64,000 bases of DNA from positions 161,243 through 225,242 of the forward strand of contig JACKDL010000007.1 of assembly GCA_020633555.1 (NCBI GenBank), read 5' to 3'. The translations under genes and the position numbers were made by a program. This document shows positions 53,961 through 64,000 of the stretch, one piece after another (position 1 is the stretch's first letter; each line of letters begins with the position of its first letter). The notes below the pieces were generated by a model. It ran no database searches. It was not told where the DNA came from and saw nothing but the letters and a program-made list of their open reading frames with translations. The stretch is from Myxococcales bacterium (GTDB taxonomy: Bacteria; Myxococcota_A; Bradymonadia; UBA7976; UBA1532).

Positions 53961-54961
53961 ACCTCCTCTACGCCCTGCCGCGGGTGCCCCTGGCCGGCGG
54001 GCCCACGCCCCTGCAGGCCCTGCCGCGGCTGTCGGCTGCCCTGGGCGGCCCCACCCTGTGGTGCAAGCGCGACGACCTGACCGCGCTGGGCGGCGGGGGC
54101 AACAAGGCCCGCAAGCTGGAGTACCTGCTGGCGGCGGCCCGCGCCGACGGGGCCGACACGGTGATCACCTTCGGCGGAGCGCACAGCAACCACGCGCGGA
54201 TGACCGCCGTGGCGGCGCGCATGCTGGGCCTGGAGCCCATCCTGGTGCTCACGGGGACGCCGCTGGACCCGCCGGTGGGCAATCTGCTGCTGGATCACCT
54301 GGCGGGGGCGCGCATCGAGTGGGCCCCCGACTACGGCGCCGGCCGGGACGCGCTGGTGGCGGACCTGAAGGCCGAGCTGGCCCGTGCGGGCCGGCGGGCG
54401 GCCTGGATCCCCGGCGGCGGCACCACGCCCTTGGGCGCCATGGGGTACGTGCGCGCCGCGCTCGAGCTGCGGGCTCAGTGCGAGGCCGAGGGCATCCGCC
54501 CGGCGGCGATGGTGTGCGCCGTGGGCACCGAGGGCACCTGGCGGGGGCTGCGGGCCGGGGCGGCGCTGGCCCGTTGGCCGGTGGCGGCCCACGGGGTGGC
54601 GGTGGCCACGCCCGCCGAGCGGGCGGGCTTCGGGGTCGGCCCGCCCCAGGGCTTCTTCGCCGAGATGGCGGCGCTGCTGGGCACCCCCCTGGACGTGCCG
54701 CCCGCCGCCATTGACGAGGATCACGTGGGGGCCCAGTACGGCGCCGTCACCCCCGCGGCCGTGGCCGCCATGGCCCTGGCGCTGCGCACCGAGGGCCTGG
54801 TGCTGGACCCGGTGTACACGGGCAAGGCCATGGCGGGCCTGGCGGCCGCGGTGCGGGCCGGGCGCTACGGCCCCGACGACCATGTCGTCTTCGTTCACAC
54901 CGGCGGCTGGCCCGGGCTGGCGCCAAAGGCAGCGGCCATCGCCGCGGAAAGCGCGCCCTGA
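53957..54961 (+). CDS. D-cysteine desulfhydrase / ACC deaminase-like PLP enzyme
   Basis: The start is the GTG overlapping the previous stop. The 334-residue enzyme belongs to the beta-family of PLP enzymes that holds D-cysteine desulfhydrase and 1-aminocyclopropane-1-carboxylate deaminase. The PLP lysine is K50 in GGGGNKARKLEY. Other landmarks are TFGGAHSNHARMTA, the glycine-rich phosphate loop AVGTEGTWRGL, and VFVHTGGWPG. The reaction would release ammonia plus sulfide and pyruvate, or ammonia plus 2-oxobutyrate. Residues that separate the two activities cannot be judged here. It is in a chain between the M16 genes and uppP. Confidence 0.88.
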   Translation: MNLLYALPRVPLAGGPTPLQALPRLSAALGGPTLWCKRDDLTALGGGGNKARKLEYLLAAARADGADTVITFGGAHSNHARMTAVAARMLGLEPILVLTGTPLDPPVGNLLLDHLAGARIEWAPDYGAGRDALVADLKAELARAGRRAAWIPGGGTTPLGAMGYVRAALELRAQCEAEGIRPAAMVCAVGTEGTWRGLRAGAALARWPVAAHGVAVATPAERAGFGVGPPQGFFAEMAALLGTPLDVPPAAIDEDHVGAQYGAVTPAAVAAMALALRTEGLVLDPVYTGKAMAGLAAAVRAGRYGPDDHVVFVHTGGWPGLAPKAAAIAAESAP

Positions 54962-55774
54962 ATGGACCTGTGGTCGGCGGCCCTGCTGGGCCTGGTGCAA
55001 GCCCTCACCGAGTTCCTGCCGGTGTCCTCCAGCGGCCACCTGGTGCTGGGGCAGGCCTTGCTGGGGGTCACCCCGACGGGGGGCGCCGCCTTCGAGGTGG
55101 CGGTGCACTTCGGCACCCTGCTCAGCGTGCTGTTGCTGTTCCGGGCCGAGGTGATCGAGCTCACCGGCGCGCTGCTGCGGGCCCTGCGGGCGCCCGGGCA
55201 GATCGGCGCCCGCTGGGGCCAGGATCCGGCCCTGCGGCTGCTGGGCGCCATCGCCGTCGGCTGCCTGCCGGCGGGCGTCATCGGCGTGCTGTTCAAGGAT
55301 GAGCTGGAGGCGGCCTTCGGGAGCGTGACCTTGGTGGGGGGCGCGCTGATCTTCACCGGCCTGGTGCTGCTGAGCACCCGCCTGGCGCCCGACGGCGACG
55401 GGGCCGTGACCTTGAAGCGCGGTGTCCTCATCGGGTGGGCGCAAGCGCTGGCGATCCTGCCCGGCATCTCGCGCTCGGGCAGCACCATCGCCGCCGGCCT
55501 GTTCCTGGGGGTCGAGCGCGACAGCGCCGCCCGCTACAGCTTCCTGTTGTCGCTACCGGTGGTGGCGGGGGCCACCCTGCTGAAGGCGAAGGACCTGGCC
55601 GAAGCGCCGCCCGCGTCGGACCTGATGGTGGCGCTGGGGGTGGGCGCGGGGGTGAGCTTCGTGGCGGGCCTGGGGGCGCTGTGGCTGGTGATGGCCGTGG
55701 TGCGCCGCGGCTGGTTCCGCCACTTCGGCTGGTACTGCCTGGCGGCCGGGATCACGACGCTGATCGCGGCCTGA
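54962..55774 (+). CDS. uppP: undecaprenyl-diphosphate phosphatase
   Basis: UppP recycles the lipid carrier for peptidoglycan and surface sugars by removing one phosphate from undecaprenyl diphosphate. The 270-residue membrane protein shows the two family motifs EFLPVSSSGHLVLG (about 18-31) and PGISRSGSTIA (about 165-175), and a VHFGTLLSVLLLF helix between. Its ATG follows directly on the previous stop. It is the last gene of the chain and converges with the DUF2007 gene. Confidence 0.95.
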   Translation: MDLWSAALLGLVQALTEFLPVSSSGHLVLGQALLGVTPTGGAAFEVAVHFGTLLSVLLLFRAEVIELTGALLRALRAPGQIGARWGQDPALRLLGAIAVGCLPAGVIGVLFKDELEAAFGSVTLVGGALIFTGLVLLSTRLAPDGDGAVTLKRGVLIGWAQALAILPGISRSGSTIAAGLFLGVERDSAARYSFLLSLPVVAGATLLKAKDLAEAPPASDLMVALGVGAGVSFVAGLGALWLVMAVVRRGWFRHFGWYCLAAGITTLIAA

Positions 55775-55791
55775 TCCCGCGGCGCCCCTGC

Positions 55792-56340
55792 TCAGCCCTC
55801 GGCGGGCAGATCGATGGCCCGGCCGCACGCCCAGCAGTAGGCGAAGTGGGCGGGGTTCTCCTCGTTGCAGTGGTTGCAGGCCACCGGCGCAGCGCCATCG
55901 TCGGTCTGGACCGCCTCGCAGATGGCCTTGGCCCGGTCCAGATCCCCCGCGCGCACCCACACCTCGACGTCGGTGTTGGGGTAGGGGATGTCGGCCGAGG
56001 ACAGGTGCTCGTGCTTCAGCCGGCTGAACAGGCCCTGCTGGTTCAGCGCGTCGTGGAGGATGTGGGCCTCGACCATGGTGAGGCGGCCGCCCAGGCGCAC
56101 CATCTCGGCGTAGGCGTCGGACTCGCGGGCCTCGTCCACCCGGCGGGTGAGCACCTGGATCAGCACGTCGGCGTCGGCGCTGGGCAGGGCGGGGAGCCAG
56201 CGGTGGAGGATCGTGGCGATGCTGTCCACCTCGCCCGGGGGGGCGCCCGCCTGCCGCAAACCTTGCAACACCACGAAGGCGGCCGCGCCGAGGGGGCCCT
56301 TCATGGAACGCGAGGCGGCGAGGGTCTCATCGAGCTGCAT
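55792..56340 (-). CDS. DUF2007 protein with C-terminal zinc ribbon
   Basis: The 182-residue soluble protein has an Ala/Leu helical N-terminus (about 1-80), a DUF2007 domain at about 82-150 (GGRLTMVEAHILHDALNQQG, NTDVEVWVRAGDLDRAKAI), and a zinc ribbon with two Cys pairs (CNHCNEENP and CWACGRAID) at about 155-178. DUF2007 is annotated as a putative signal-transducing domain; the ribbon suggests nucleic-acid or protein binding. It diverges from the Cys-rich lipoprotein with 138 bases between. Confidence 0.85.
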   Translation of the reverse strand: MQLDETLAASRSMKGPLGAAAFVVLQGLRQAGAPPGEVDSIATILHRWLPALPSADADVLIQVLTRRVDEARESDAYAEMVRLGGRLTMVEAHILHDALNQQGLFSRLKHEHLSSADIPYPNTDVEVWVRAGDLDRAKAICEAVQTDDGAAPVACNHCNEENPAHFAYCWACGRAIDLPAEG

Positions 56341-56478
56341 GGCGTGCTCCTGTCGCAGGGGGCCGGGCCCCGGATCAGCGTCCCCCCGCCGCAGCCGCCG
56401 AACAACGGCTGGATGCGTTCGCTGCGGGGGCGAGTGTATGGTTCGGTCCATCGACAGCAGAGCTTCACCGGGGGTGGG

Positions 56479-59295
<2,817 letters not shown>

Positions 59296-59384
59296 ACCCC
59301 GCACGGTTGCGCCGTCGAAGTGGCCTTTGAGCCCCCGGGTATGGAAGGCTTCGGCCAACTCGCGGGCTCGAAGGAGTCGACCGG

Positions 59385-60188
59385 ATGCGCCGCCAGCACT
59401 TTCTCGCCCTGACCCTGGGGGCCCTGTGCCTGCTCGGGGTCAGCGCCGCCCACGCCCAGTTCTTGTCCATGGACCGCCAGCGCGGGGCCAGCCTGATGGG
59501 GGTGCGCGCGGATCTGAGCGTCTATGACGACATCCGCGGGCAGTCCAACAACTACGGCGGCAACAGCGACACCTACATCCGCACCGAGATCTACGGCCAG
59601 TACACGGGCCAGCTCATCGGCTACTACGGCCACCTGCACCTGGCCCACTGGCTGCCCGAGGACGGCGAGAACCAGACCGTGCTGAGCAACATCGAGCTCG
59701 GCGGCTTCATGACCCGGCGGTTCACGGGCAACAACGTCATCCTGCGGGTGGGGCTGGTGCTGCCCACCGCCCAGGACGACGACGGCACGGGCAAGCACGC
59801 CCTGGTGCAGAACGCCTGGGGCCGCCTGTCGGACATGACGGTCGCCGTGCCCAAGATGACGGCGCTGCGCCTGTCGGCCTCACCGTATGTGCGCGGTGGG
59901 GCGGTGTTCTTCCGGGCGGACTTCGGCGTGGACTTCGTGCTGCCCAGCGGCGCCGATCTGACCATCGTGCCCCGCGGAAACCTGGGCGTGGGCGCCGACT
60001 TCGACTGGATCATCCTCACGGGTGAGTTCGTCAACACCTTGAACATCAAGCAGTTTTTGGGCAGCGGCTTCCTGCACGCCTTCACCTTCTCGGTGGGCCA
60101 CGGGATCCTGCGGGCGGGCTTCACCGTGCCGCTGCGCGAGGACTACGAGCTGACGGTGTTCACCATCAACATCGAGAGCGGCATCTGA
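59385..60188 (+). CDS. predicted outer-membrane protein
   Basis: The ATG follows AAGGAG. The 267-residue protein has a signal peptide (ending VSAAHAQF) and then alternating strands typical of a barrel (ASLMGVRADLSVYDD, TYIRTEIYGQYTGQLIGYYG, VILRVGLVLPTAQ, ADLTIVPRGNLGVGADFDW, HGILRAGFTVPL). The tail YELTVFTINIESGI is strand-like but does not end in an aromatic residue. About 10-12 strands are likely. No family is named. It is 89 bases after the Cys-rich lipoprotein. Confidence 0.75.
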   Translation: MRRQHFLALTLGALCLLGVSAAHAQFLSMDRQRGASLMGVRADLSVYDDIRGQSNNYGGNSDTYIRTEIYGQYTGQLIGYYGHLHLAHWLPEDGENQTVLSNIELGGFMTRRFTGNNVILRVGLVLPTAQDDDGTGKHALVQNAWGRLSDMTVAVPKMTALRLSASPYVRGGAVFFRADFGVDFVLPSGADLTIVPRGNLGVGADFDWIILTGEFVNTLNIKQFLGSGFLHAFTFSVGHGILRAGFTVPLREDYELTVFTINIESGI

Positions 60189-60273
60189 TCGGATCGGGGT
60201 CCCCCGGGACCCCCACCGTTTGGCCCGCGGGTCCGCCCGTCGTTCCCACGGGCGAGGCGCCCCGAGGTCCCCC

Positions 60274-61512
60274 GTGCTGCGAGCCCCCACCCCGCTGATG
60301 CTCTTGGTGCTGGCCGCCGGCTGCGACGCGCGCGAGCCCACCCTGGATCCCGCCGAGCCGCTGGCGCCCCCGGGCTGCGTCATGGCCGAGCCCGCGGAGG
60401 TCCGCTTCGAGGCGGTGGGCGAGGCCCGTACCGTGACCCTGAGCGGCTGCGGGGCGGGGCCGGGCACGGTGGTGGGCCTGGGGCTGGGCGGCGACACCGC
60501 GGCCTTCGCCGTGGCGGCCCCCGACACGCCCTTCAAGGTGCCGAGCTGGGGCCGTGAGATCACCGTGGGCTTCGCCGGCCCGGCCGCCGCCCACGAGGTG
60601 CTGTGGGTGCTGGCCGAGGGCGCCGAGCAGCCCCTGCGGGTGCCCCTGCTGGGGCCCGACGCCGGGCGCGGGTGCCCGCTCATCCAGCCGCCGCCCTCGC
60701 CGGGGGGCGTTCATCCGCTGGACGTACTGACCCTGGACGGGGCCGCCTGGGCCGCCGTGGACGGCGCGGGAGCCCCGCTGGCCGGCTGGCGCTGGACCAT
60801 CCTCGATCGCCCGCCGGGATCCACCGCCCACGTGGTGGAGCGCATCGCCGACGCGGCCTGGCCCCAGCGGGGCGGGCCCGCCGACGATCCGGCCACCCCG
60901 GGCGCCGCGGTGTTCCTCGACCTGGCCGGGCGCTACCGGCTGGGCCTGACCGTCACCGACGCCCAGGGCGCCGAGGCGCCGGGCCCCACCTGCCCCGCGG
61001 GGCCGGGCTGGGTGGTGGACGCCGTGCCGGACGCGGCGCTCCACGTGCAGCTCGTGTGGCACACGCCGGGGGATCCCGACGAGGCCGACATCGACGGGAG
61101 CGATCTGGACCTGCACCTGCGCCGCGCTGGCGGGCAGTGGGGCGGGGAGGGGGACTGCTTCTACGCGCAGCGCGCCGCCGCCTGGCCCCCGGCAGGGGCC
61201 GTGGGCGACGCCACCCTGGACATCGACGACGTGGATGGGCAGGGCCCCGAGAACATCAACGTGTTGGCCCCCGACGCCGCCGGCGCCCCCTACGAGGTGG
61301 GCGTGCACGCCTTCCGCCTCTACGCCGATCCGGTGGGGCGGGTGCAGCCCACGGAGGCCACCGTGCGAATCTTCCTGGACGGGGTGGAGGCCGCCGCCTG
61401 GCGGCGCACGTTGACCGACCACGAGCAGTTCTGGACGGTGGCCCGGGTGGAGGTCGCCGACGAGGGCGCTCGGGTGGTCGCGGTGGACGCCCTGGATCCC
61501 GCCCCGCCGTGA
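60274..61512 (+). CDS. lipoprotein with HYDIN- and PKD-like beta domains
   Basis: The start is the GTG behind GAGG, giving a lipoprotein signal (LLVLAAGC). The 412-residue protein has a first beta domain (about 35-125: VRFEAVGEARTVTLSGCG) like HYDIN/ASH Ig-type domains. A PKD-like domain follows (about 150-250: LAGWRWTILDRPPGS, GRYRLGLTVTDAQG), and then a domain with HVQLVWHTPGDPDEADIDG and SDLDLHLRR (about 260-400). The last resembles the acidic, metal-binding modules of other myxobacterial lipoproteins. The ligand is unknown. Confidence 0.78.
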   Translation: MLRAPTPLMLLVLAAGCDAREPTLDPAEPLAPPGCVMAEPAEVRFEAVGEARTVTLSGCGAGPGTVVGLGLGGDTAAFAVAAPDTPFKVPSWGREITVGFAGPAAAHEVLWVLAEGAEQPLRVPLLGPDAGRGCPLIQPPPSPGGVHPLDVLTLDGAAWAAVDGAGAPLAGWRWTILDRPPGSTAHVVERIADAAWPQRGGPADDPATPGAAVFLDLAGRYRLGLTVTDAQGAEAPGPTCPAGPGWVVDAVPDAALHVQLVWHTPGDPDEADIDGSDLDLHLRRAGGQWGGEGDCFYAQRAAAWPPAGAVGDATLDIDDVDGQGPENINVLAPDAAGAPYEVGVHAFRLYADPVGRVQPTEATVRIFLDGVEAAAWRRTLTDHEQFWTVARVEVADEGARVVAVDALDPAPP

Positions 61513-61579
61513 TAGCATCGCCGCCCCGTGGCGGGTGGTGGTCCATCCGGCCGGGCGGTGATTGGCTTGCGAGGGCGTG

Positions 61580-62452
61580 GTGACTGATCCCTGGCTCGAA
61601 CGGCTGCGCGAACCGCCCCGGGGCGTGCCCCTGCGGCTGGCGCTGGTGTTGCGCTTCGGCGGCACCGGCGCGTTGATCGGGTGGGTCTTCCTGGCCTTCG
61701 CCCTGGCCTTCGTGGCGGGGGTGGCCTCGTTCGCCAACTACAGCGAGGCCCTGCAGCTCCAGTTCGGCACGCTGAAGGCGACGCCGGGGGTCATGCTGGG
61801 CTGGTCCGAGACGAACACCACCGTCAACGAGGAGCCCGTCATCGCCAACCACGCGCGGTTCAGCGCCGAGGGCCGCGAGCACGAGTGCACCAGCTACGCG
61901 GTGGGCGAGGGCCTGGCCCCCGATGAGCCGGTGATGGTGGAGCACCTGGCGGGCCAGCCGCACATCTGCCGCATCGTGGGCATGGACGCCTCCACCGTGC
62001 CCTGGTGGGTCATGCTCATCCTGGCGCCCTTCCTCATCATCGGCGGCGTGTTCGCCTTCCTCGGGTACCGCAGCGGCGGGCGCACCGTGCGGCTGCTGCG
62101 CCACGGGCGCGCGGGCTATGGGCAGGTGGTGGGCCGCCGCGACACGGGCGTGCGCATCAACGAAGACATCCAGTGGGAGGTCACGGTGGAGTTCACCGAC
62201 GACCGGGGGCGGGCCCACCGCGCCACCACCCGCACGCTGGACCTGGACGAGGTCACCGACGATCCGCAGGAGGGGCTGCTGTACCTGCCCGAGCGGCCCG
62301 AGTCGATGCTGCTGGTGGACGCGCTGCCCGACGCGGTGGACAACGACGCTCAGGGCCGCTGGCTGGCCCCGGGGCTGGGCGCGACCCTGTTGCGGCTGCT
62401 GGCCCCGGGCTTCTGCGCGCTCATGGTGACCATCACGGTGGCGGTGTTCTGA
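61580..62452 (+). CDS. DUF3592-like membrane protein
   Basis: The GTG at 61580 is preferred over the TTG at 61562 because GCGAGGG lies about six bases before it. The 290-residue protein has membrane helices at about 30-52, 138-158 and 268-288. The soluble segments on either side match DUF3592 in style (VMLGWSETNTTVNEEPV, GYGQVVGRRDTGVRINEDIQ, WEVTVEFTDDRGR, LLYLPERPESMLLVDALP). The role of the family is unknown. Its stop overlaps the next start by one base (TGATG). Confidence 0.8.
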   Translation: MTDPWLERLREPPRGVPLRLALVLRFGGTGALIGWVFLAFALAFVAGVASFANYSEALQLQFGTLKATPGVMLGWSETNTTVNEEPVIANHARFSAEGREHECTSYAVGEGLAPDEPVMVEHLAGQPHICRIVGMDASTVPWWVMLILAPFLIIGGVFAFLGYRSGGRTVRLLRHGRAGYGQVVGRRDTGVRINEDIQWEVTVEFTDDRGRAHRATTRTLDLDEVTDDPQEGLLYLPERPESMLLVDALPDAVDNDAQGRWLAPGLGATLLRLLAPGFCALMVTITVAVF

Positions 62453-62754
62453 TGGGGCCGGCCGTCACCTGGACGCTGGCGGGCTACGCGGTGGCCGTCG
62501 CCCTGTTCGCGCTGACGCTGGGCCTGCGGGTCAAGCGGCCGCGCACGGCGCCCGGGGCGCTGGCCATGCTCGCCGTACTGGCCTTCGGCGGCCTGAGCAC
62601 CAGCGTCTCGGGCTGGATCCGCTGCTTCGAGGGGGGCGCGCTGGCCCACCCGGACATCTTCTGGCCCACGGTGGGCGCCTGGCTGGGCGCCGCGGGGCCC
62701 ATCCTGTGGGCGGGTCGGCGGCTGCTGGCCCTGGCCCGGCAGGCGCGACGGTGA
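62452..62754 (+). CDS. small membrane protein with three predicted helices
   Basis: The ATG overlaps the DUF3592 stop. The 100-residue product has hydrophobic segments at about 4-23, 36-52 and 72-90, with a basic stretch RVKRPR between the first two. No family is recognised. Coupling suggests it works with the DUF3592 protein. Confidence 0.7.
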   Translation: MGPAVTWTLAGYAVAVALFALTLGLRVKRPRTAPGALAMLAVLAFGGLSTSVSGWIRCFEGGALAHPDIFWPTVGAWLGAAGPILWAGRRLLALARQARR

Positions 62755-62764
62755 GGGGGGGCGG

Positions 62765-63856
62765 TTGGTCAACCTGAGGCAGGGGGGGCGCAAGCCCAAG
62801 GTGGCGGTGCTCCACGTGGGCGGCACCATCGGCATGTCGCTGACGAACGACGGCTGGGTGCCCGATCCGGCGGTGCTCGAGCGCTTCCTGGCGGCGACCC
62901 CGCTGCTGACCCACCCCGATGTGCCCGACTTCCAGGTCATCCGCCATGAGCCGCTGCTGGACTCCAGCAACACCCGGCCCGAGGATTGGGTGGAGCTGGC
63001 CGCGTCCATCGTGGCCCACGACGCCGAGTTCGACGCCTTCGTGGTGCTGCACGGCACCGACACCATGGCCTACACCGCGTCGGCGCTGAGCTTCCTGCTC
63101 GACGGCCTGAACAAGCCGGTGATCCTCACCGGGGCGCAGCTCAGCCTCGAGCACGTCATGAGCGACGGGCGCGACCACCTGGTGACGGCCCTGGTGCTGG
63201 CGGGCCAGGCGCAGGTGCCCGAGGTGTGCATCCTGTTCGGCAGCGTGCTGCTGCGGGGCAACCGGGCGCAGAAGGTCAGCAACGACGAGTTCATGGCCTT
63301 CGAGAGCGGCAACCTGCCCCCGCTGGCCCACATCGGCGCCCGCATCAAGGTGAACCACGGGCTGGTGCGCGTCCCGCGGCCCGGCCCGGTGCGGCTGCGC
63401 AACCTGGTGCGCCAGCCCGAGGTGGTGGCGCTGCGGGTGTTCCCGGGCATCAGCGCCAAGCTGGTGGAGCGGGTGCTGCGGCAGCCCACCGAGGGCGTGG
63501 TGATGGCCACGTACGGCACCGGCAACTTCCCCAGCAACGACCAGGCGCTGCTGGACGCCCTGGCCGAGGGCATCGCCCGGGGCGTGGTGGTGGTGAACAT
63601 CAGCCAGTGCCACCGCGGGCGGGTGTCGCAGCGCACCTACGGCACAGGCACCGCCCTGGACCGCATCGGCGTGGTCAGCGGCGCGGACATGACCGCCGAG
63701 GCGGCGCTGACCAAGCTCTACTGCCTTCTGGGGCAGGGGCTGTCGCCGACCGAAGTGGCGCGGCGCATGACCGTGGATCTGGCGGGCGAGATGACCCCCG
63801 AGCGGCTGGAGGAGGGCACGCCGGCCCTGATGTCGCTGCCGTCGGTCGAGCTGTGA
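62765..63856 (+). CDS. ansA: L-asparaginase, type I-like
   Basis: The enzyme hydrolyses L-asparagine to aspartate and ammonia in the cytoplasm; there is no signal peptide. The 363-residue protein has both catalytic Thr motifs: T21 in HVGGTIGM and T98-D99 in LHGTDTMAYTASAL. DGRDHLV and the C-terminal domain (ATYGTGNFPSNDQALLDAL) also match. The TTG start at 62765 lies behind GAGGGGGGG; the next GTG would remove the first strand. Type I fits because it is cytoplasmic. Its stop overlaps the next gene by four bases (GTGA). Confidence 0.93.
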   Translation: MVNLRQGGRKPKVAVLHVGGTIGMSLTNDGWVPDPAVLERFLAATPLLTHPDVPDFQVIRHEPLLDSSNTRPEDWVELAASIVAHDAEFDAFVVLHGTDTMAYTASALSFLLDGLNKPVILTGAQLSLEHVMSDGRDHLVTALVLAGQAQVPEVCILFGSVLLRGNRAQKVSNDEFMAFESGNLPPLAHIGARIKVNHGLVRVPRPGPVRLRNLVRQPEVVALRVFPGISAKLVERVLRQPTEGVVMATYGTGNFPSNDQALLDALAEGIARGVVVVNISQCHRGRVSQRTYGTGTALDRIGVVSGADMTAEAALTKLYCLLGQGLSPTEVARRMTVDLAGEMTPERLEEGTPALMSLPSVEL

Positions 63857-64000
63857 GCCGGGCGGGCCGGGCGCTGGTGCTGGCCCTGGCCCTGGCTGGC
63901 TGTGAGGCCGAGCCCGACCACCGTGGTCCGGTGATCGCCGGCGGCGACGCGGCGGTTCAGGGCGCGGCGGTTCAGGACGCGGCGGTTCAGGACGCGGCGG
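63853..64000 (+). CDS. lipoprotein, 3' end outside the window
   Basis: The GTG overlaps the asparaginase stop. The visible 49 codons give a lipoprotein signal (LVLALALAGC) and then a linker that enters a pentapeptide repeat Asp-Ala-Ala-Val-Gln. The rest is beyond the right edge. Confidence 0.72.
   Translation, partial: MSRAGRALVLALALAGCEAEPDHRGPVIAGGDAAVQGAAVQDAAVQDAA
63946..64000 (+). repeat. 15-base tandem repeat at the right edge
   Basis: GACGCGGCGGTTCAG repeats three times with one base change (second copy starts GGC), plus a partial fourth copy at the window end. The true copy number cannot be seen. Confidence 0.9.

Overview
The window is very GC-rich and gene-dense, with almost no AT-rich DNA outside a few short leaders. 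It looks like a chromosomal segment of a Myxococcota/Bradymonadota-type (former deltaproteobacterial) bacterium. The basis is the protein style: long lipoproteins with Gly-Gly-Gln/Met-Gly-Gly and Asp-Gln or Asp-Met-Gly linkers, thrombospondin type-3 arrays, MopE-like CDGxDNNCNG motifs, a MYXO-CTERM-like tail, PPC, PKD and HYR modules, and an FG-GAP/UnbV lipoprotein. No tRNA, rRNA, insertion sequence, integrase, phage module or CRISPR array was found. The taxon is an inference.

Layout. 1-15.2 kb: secreted and surface proteins (a truncated MYXO-CTERM-type protein, an S74-chaperone-like lipoprotein, an OmpA protein, a 1,969-residue repeat lipoprotein and a candidate thioester-domain protein), with Xaa-Pro aminopeptidase, a PAS-GGDEF diguanylate cyclase and an ExbD-like protein among them. 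15.2-18.0 kb: a thioredoxin-like lipoprotein, a MORN-like/AgmX-like periplasmic protein, a cytochrome c'-like protein and a CoA-binding protein. 18.1-22.9 kb: a redox cassette of a diflavin reductase with two flavodoxin domains, an octaheme cytochrome c and a four-helix membrane protein. 22.9-26.9 kb, minus strand: a methyltransferase, then trkA-trkH for K+ uptake. 27.0-29.3 kb: an MlaE permease and MCE protein with no ATPase. 29.4-32.3 kb: the classical yceD-rpmF-plsX-fabH operon behind a clear TTGACA promoter. 32.3-35.9 kb: two CsgG-like proteins, a DUF2141 protein and an OmpR-type regulator. 35.9-45.0 kb: an FG-GAP/UnbV lipoprotein, then a secreted cassette (small exported protein, PKD/HYR protein with an alpha-toroid-like domain, predicted beta-barrel). 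45.1-50.8 kb: a DUF2461 protein, a polytopic membrane protein, a beta-propeller protein, a lipoprotein with a three-copy unrecognised repeat, and L31 type B. 50.9-55.8 kb: a tightly overlapping chain of an active M16 protease, an inactive M16 lipoprotein, a 46-residue membrane protein, a D-cysteine desulfhydrase/ACC deaminase-like enzyme and UppP. 55.8-64.0 kb: a DUF2007/zinc-ribbon protein, a Cys-rich lipoprotein, a predicted barrel, a further lipoprotein, two small membrane proteins, L-asparaginase and the start of another lipoprotein.

Neighbouring genes often share a 1-4 base stop/start overlap (ATGA, GTGA, TGATG), which implies translational coupling. The themes that link the region are cell-envelope building (phospholipid and fatty acid start-up, MCE lipid transport, UppP, OmpA, CsgG-like proteins) and a large investment in secreted disulfide- or calcium-rich surface proteins. 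The most unusual items are the duplicated flavodoxin reductase next to an octaheme cytochrome, the thioester-domain candidate in a Gram-negative setting, the ExbD-like protein with Asn at its usual channel Asp, and the alpha-toroid-like domains set inside giant repeat proteins.
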